This document shows, piece by piece, positions 62,386 to 64,000 of a stretch of DNA of 64,000 bases (positions are counted from its first letter, which is position 1; each line of letters begins with the position of its first letter). A program made the translations under genes and the position numbers. This DNA comes from an uncultured Tenacibaculum sp. (GTDB taxonomy: Bacteria; Bacteroidota; Bacteroidia; Flavobacteriales; Flavobacteriaceae): contig CANMCD010000016.1 in the NCBI GenBank assembly GCA_947496185.1, positions 1-64,000 of the forward strand. Reading direction: 5' to 3'. A model generated the notes under the pieces. It ran no database searches. It was not told where the DNA came from and saw nothing but the letters and a program-made list of their open reading frames with translations.

Positions 62386-63852
62386 CTATTCCTTTTTTAA
62401 TAAATTAAAACAACCTTGCACCTCTTCTAAATCATCAAAATAATTTCTTTCTCCATCAATTTCTTGATAGTTTTCGTGCCCTTTACCTGCTATTAAAATT
62501 ATATCTCCCGGTTCTGATAACTTACACGCTGTTCTAATTGCCTGTCTTCTATCAAGGATCGATAATGTTTTTTTATAATCTTGCTCTGCAACCCCTGCTT
62601 CCATATCTTCAATAATATCTTGAGGATTTTCATTTCTTGGGTTATCAGAAGTAAAAATCACTTGGGTACTTAATTGCGATGCAATACTTGCCATTTTAGG
62701 CCTTTTATCTTTATCCCTATTTCCCCCACATCCAACGACCGTAATCACATTTTCATTCCCTGTTCGTATATCATTTATAGTTTTCAAAACATTTTTCAAA
62801 GCATCAGGTGTATGCGCATAATCCACAATCCCTGTTACATTATTATCCGAAACGATATATTGAAACCTTCCTGATACACTATTTAAATCACTAACCAATC
62901 GCAACACTTCCATCTTTTCCATACCTAACAGTTCGGCAACTCCATAAATTGCCAATAAATTGTACGCATTAAATTCACCGATTAATCTGATCCATATTTC
63001 TATAGTATTCACAGTAAGTAAACTCCCTGAAAAACTCTTTTCTAATACTTTTGCTTTAAAATCAGCCAAGGTTTTTAAAGCATAAGTACACTTTTTTGCC
63101 CTAGTATTCTGCAGCATAAACTGACCATTTTTATCATCGATATTCACCAAAGCAAACGCTGTTTTCGGTAATGTATCGAAAAAAACTTTCTTTACATCTC
63201 TGTATTCAGCAAACGTCTTATGATAATCCAAATGATCGTGTGAAAGATTCGTAAACACTCCTCCCTCAAAATGAAGCCCTTCAATTCTTTTTTGATGAAT
63301 TCCATGCGAACTCACCTCCATAAAACAATAATCAACACCAATCGCTACCATTTCGCTCAAATACTTATTAATGGAAATGGAATCAGGAGTCGTATGTGAA
63401 GCTTTATAAACCTTATCGTTAACCAGTACTTTTACCGTTGATAACAATCCTACTTTATAGCCCGCTTTCTTAAAAAGATCGTACAACAAAGTAGTTACCG
63501 TGGTTTTCCCATTAGTACCCGTAACCCCCACAAGTTTTACCTTTTTCGATGGGTTACCGTAAAAGTTAGCCGCTATAATTGCCAAAGCTTTACTTGAATT
63601 ATCAACTTTAATATAAGTAACTCCTTCTTTTAACTTTTCAGGAAACACTTCGCAAACCACAACAATAGCTCCCAAATCAATAGCCTTATTTATAAACTTA
63701 TGACCATCGACAGCTACACCTTGCTGAGCTAAAAACAATCCTTTTTCAGTCACTTGACGACTATCAAAATAAATACTACGTATAGAAATATCCATAGCAC
63801 CTACTGTCGATACTATTTCTACCTTATATAATATGTCTTTTAACTCCTTCAA
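62386..63852 (-). CDS. murE: UDP-MurNAc-tripeptide synthetase MurE, meso-DAP type
   Basis: Adds the third stem-peptide residue. 488 residues. ATP loop VGVTGTNGKTTVTTLLYDLF near residue 110, HTTPDSISINKYL, FMEVSSHGIHQKR, LSHDHLDYH, and the C-terminal TSDNPRNENPQDIIEDM: the DNPR motif indicates meso-diaminopimelate rather than lysine. It starts one base after the end of the ftsI stop, within the tight division/cell-wall cluster. Confidence 0.97.
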   Translation of the reverse strand: MKELKDILYKVEIVSTVGAMDISIRSIYFDSRQVTEKGLFLAQQGVAVDGHKFINKAIDLGAIVVVCEVFPEKLKEGVTYIKVDNSSKALAIIAANFYGNPSKKVKLVGVTGTNGKTTVTTLLYDLFKKAGYKVGLLSTVKVLVNDKVYKASHTTPDSISINKYLSEMVAIGVDYCFMEVSSHGIHQKRIEGLHFEGGVFTNLSHDHLDYHKTFAEYRDVKKVFFDTLPKTAFALVNIDDKNGQFMLQNTRAKKCTYALKTLADFKAKVLEKSFSGSLLTVNTIEIWIRLIGEFNAYNLLAIYGVAELLGMEKMEVLRLVSDLNSVSGRFQYIVSDNNVTGIVDYAHTPDALKNVLKTINDIRTGNENVITVVGCGGNRDKDKRPKMASIASQLSTQVIFTSDNPRNENPQDIIEDMEAGVAEQDYKKTLSILDRRQAIRTACKLSEPGDIILIAGKGHENYQEIDGERNYFDDLEEVQGCFNLLKKE

Positions 63853-64000
63853 TTATGATAATCTTAAATAAACAGTTGCTCCCTTTGTTATCTTCATTCC
63901 GTTATCAATGGACTGCTCTACTACTTTACCCATACCAGAAAACTTTACCACTAACCCCATATTTTCAAGCAATGCAATGGCATCCATTCCACTCATTCCT
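63853..64000 (-). CDS. ftsI: Septal transpeptidase FtsI (PBP3), C-terminal PASTA end, partial
   Basis: Open frame entering from the right edge and ending at a TAA (63855-63853) directly before murE. The 48 visible residues read GMSGMDAIALLENMGLVVKF... VVEQSIDNGMKITKGATVYLRLS, a PASTA domain. Bacteroidota FtsI proteins carry such a C-terminal PASTA domain and precede murE in this cluster, so the gene is taken as ftsI; the transpeptidase domain itself is outside the window. Confidence 0.85.
   Translation of the reverse strand, partial: GMSGMDAIALLENMGLVVKFSGMGKVVEQSIDNGMKITKGATVYLRLS

Overview
The window comes from the chromosome of an AT-rich member of the Bacteroidota, almost certainly a marine-type Flavobacteriaceae. 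Supporting signs are promoters of the TAnnTTTG (-7) type about 19 bases from a TTG/TTTG (-33) box, almost no Shine-Dalgarno sequences, the short RpoD, the archaeal-like ProS, a PorT protein of type IX secretion (T9SS), a subtilase with a T9SS sorting tail, TonB receptor/HMA/HYC_CC_PP modules, a mevalonate pathway and a C-terminally extended FtsZ. Genus cannot be fixed from the sequence alone; Tenacibaculum/Polaribacter-like is only an impression.

Layout. 1-430: probable leader and promoters of an rRNA operon lying off the left edge. 754-2235: secreted Ig-like protein. 2.6-5.9 kb: translation operon thrS-infC-rpmI-rplT, with infC starting at an unannotatable ATA codon, then a coiled-coil membrane protein. 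6.6-11.4 kb: orphan protein, T9SS subtilase, ComEC. 11.5-17.5 kb (minus): thioredoxin-like protein, two POT peptide transporters and a DPP-IV peptidase forming a peptide-use unit. 17.7-26.8 kb: mevalonate/isoprenoid cluster (HMG-CoA reductase, GYDIA GHMP kinase, diphosphomevalonate decarboxylase, mevalonate kinase, UbiA-type prenyltransferase) mixed with accessory genes. 26.8-29.9 kb (minus): a likely copper/heavy-metal set (HYC_CC_PP protein, TonB receptor, HMA protein). 30.1-38.0 kb: GAF/fRMsr protein, an uncatalogued 40-residue gene whose C-terminus copies the membrane-binding tail of FtsA, purH, then the elongasome operon mreB-mreC-mreD-mrdA-rodA. 38.1-41.3 kb (minus): two small unknowns, rpsT, two identical tRNA-Glu genes and proS. 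41.4-46.6 kb: Arg-rich lipoprotein, FadL-like outer membrane protein, NfuA, MenG/UbiE, PorT. 46.6-51.3 kb: MscS channel, small protein and ECF sigma factor (minus), then rpoD, rpe and a Crp/Fnr regulator (plus). 51.4-64 kb (minus): the division and cell-wall cluster ftsI(partial)-murE-mraY-murD-ftsW-murG-murC-ftsQ-ftsA-ftsZ, followed by yqeY and a tRNA-Arg that seems to ride on the same transcript.

The window thus holds both wall-synthesis machines: the Rod complex (MreB/C/D, PBP2, RodA) and the divisome (FtsQ/A/Z/W/I with the Mur enzymes). MenG, the prenyltransferase and the mevalonate enzymes all bear on isoprenoid lipids. The most unusual observation is the 40-residue ORF at 30653-30775, which has its own promoter and terminator and an FtsA-like amphipathic tail ending in the same residues. 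No prophage, insertion sequence or CRISPR array was seen.
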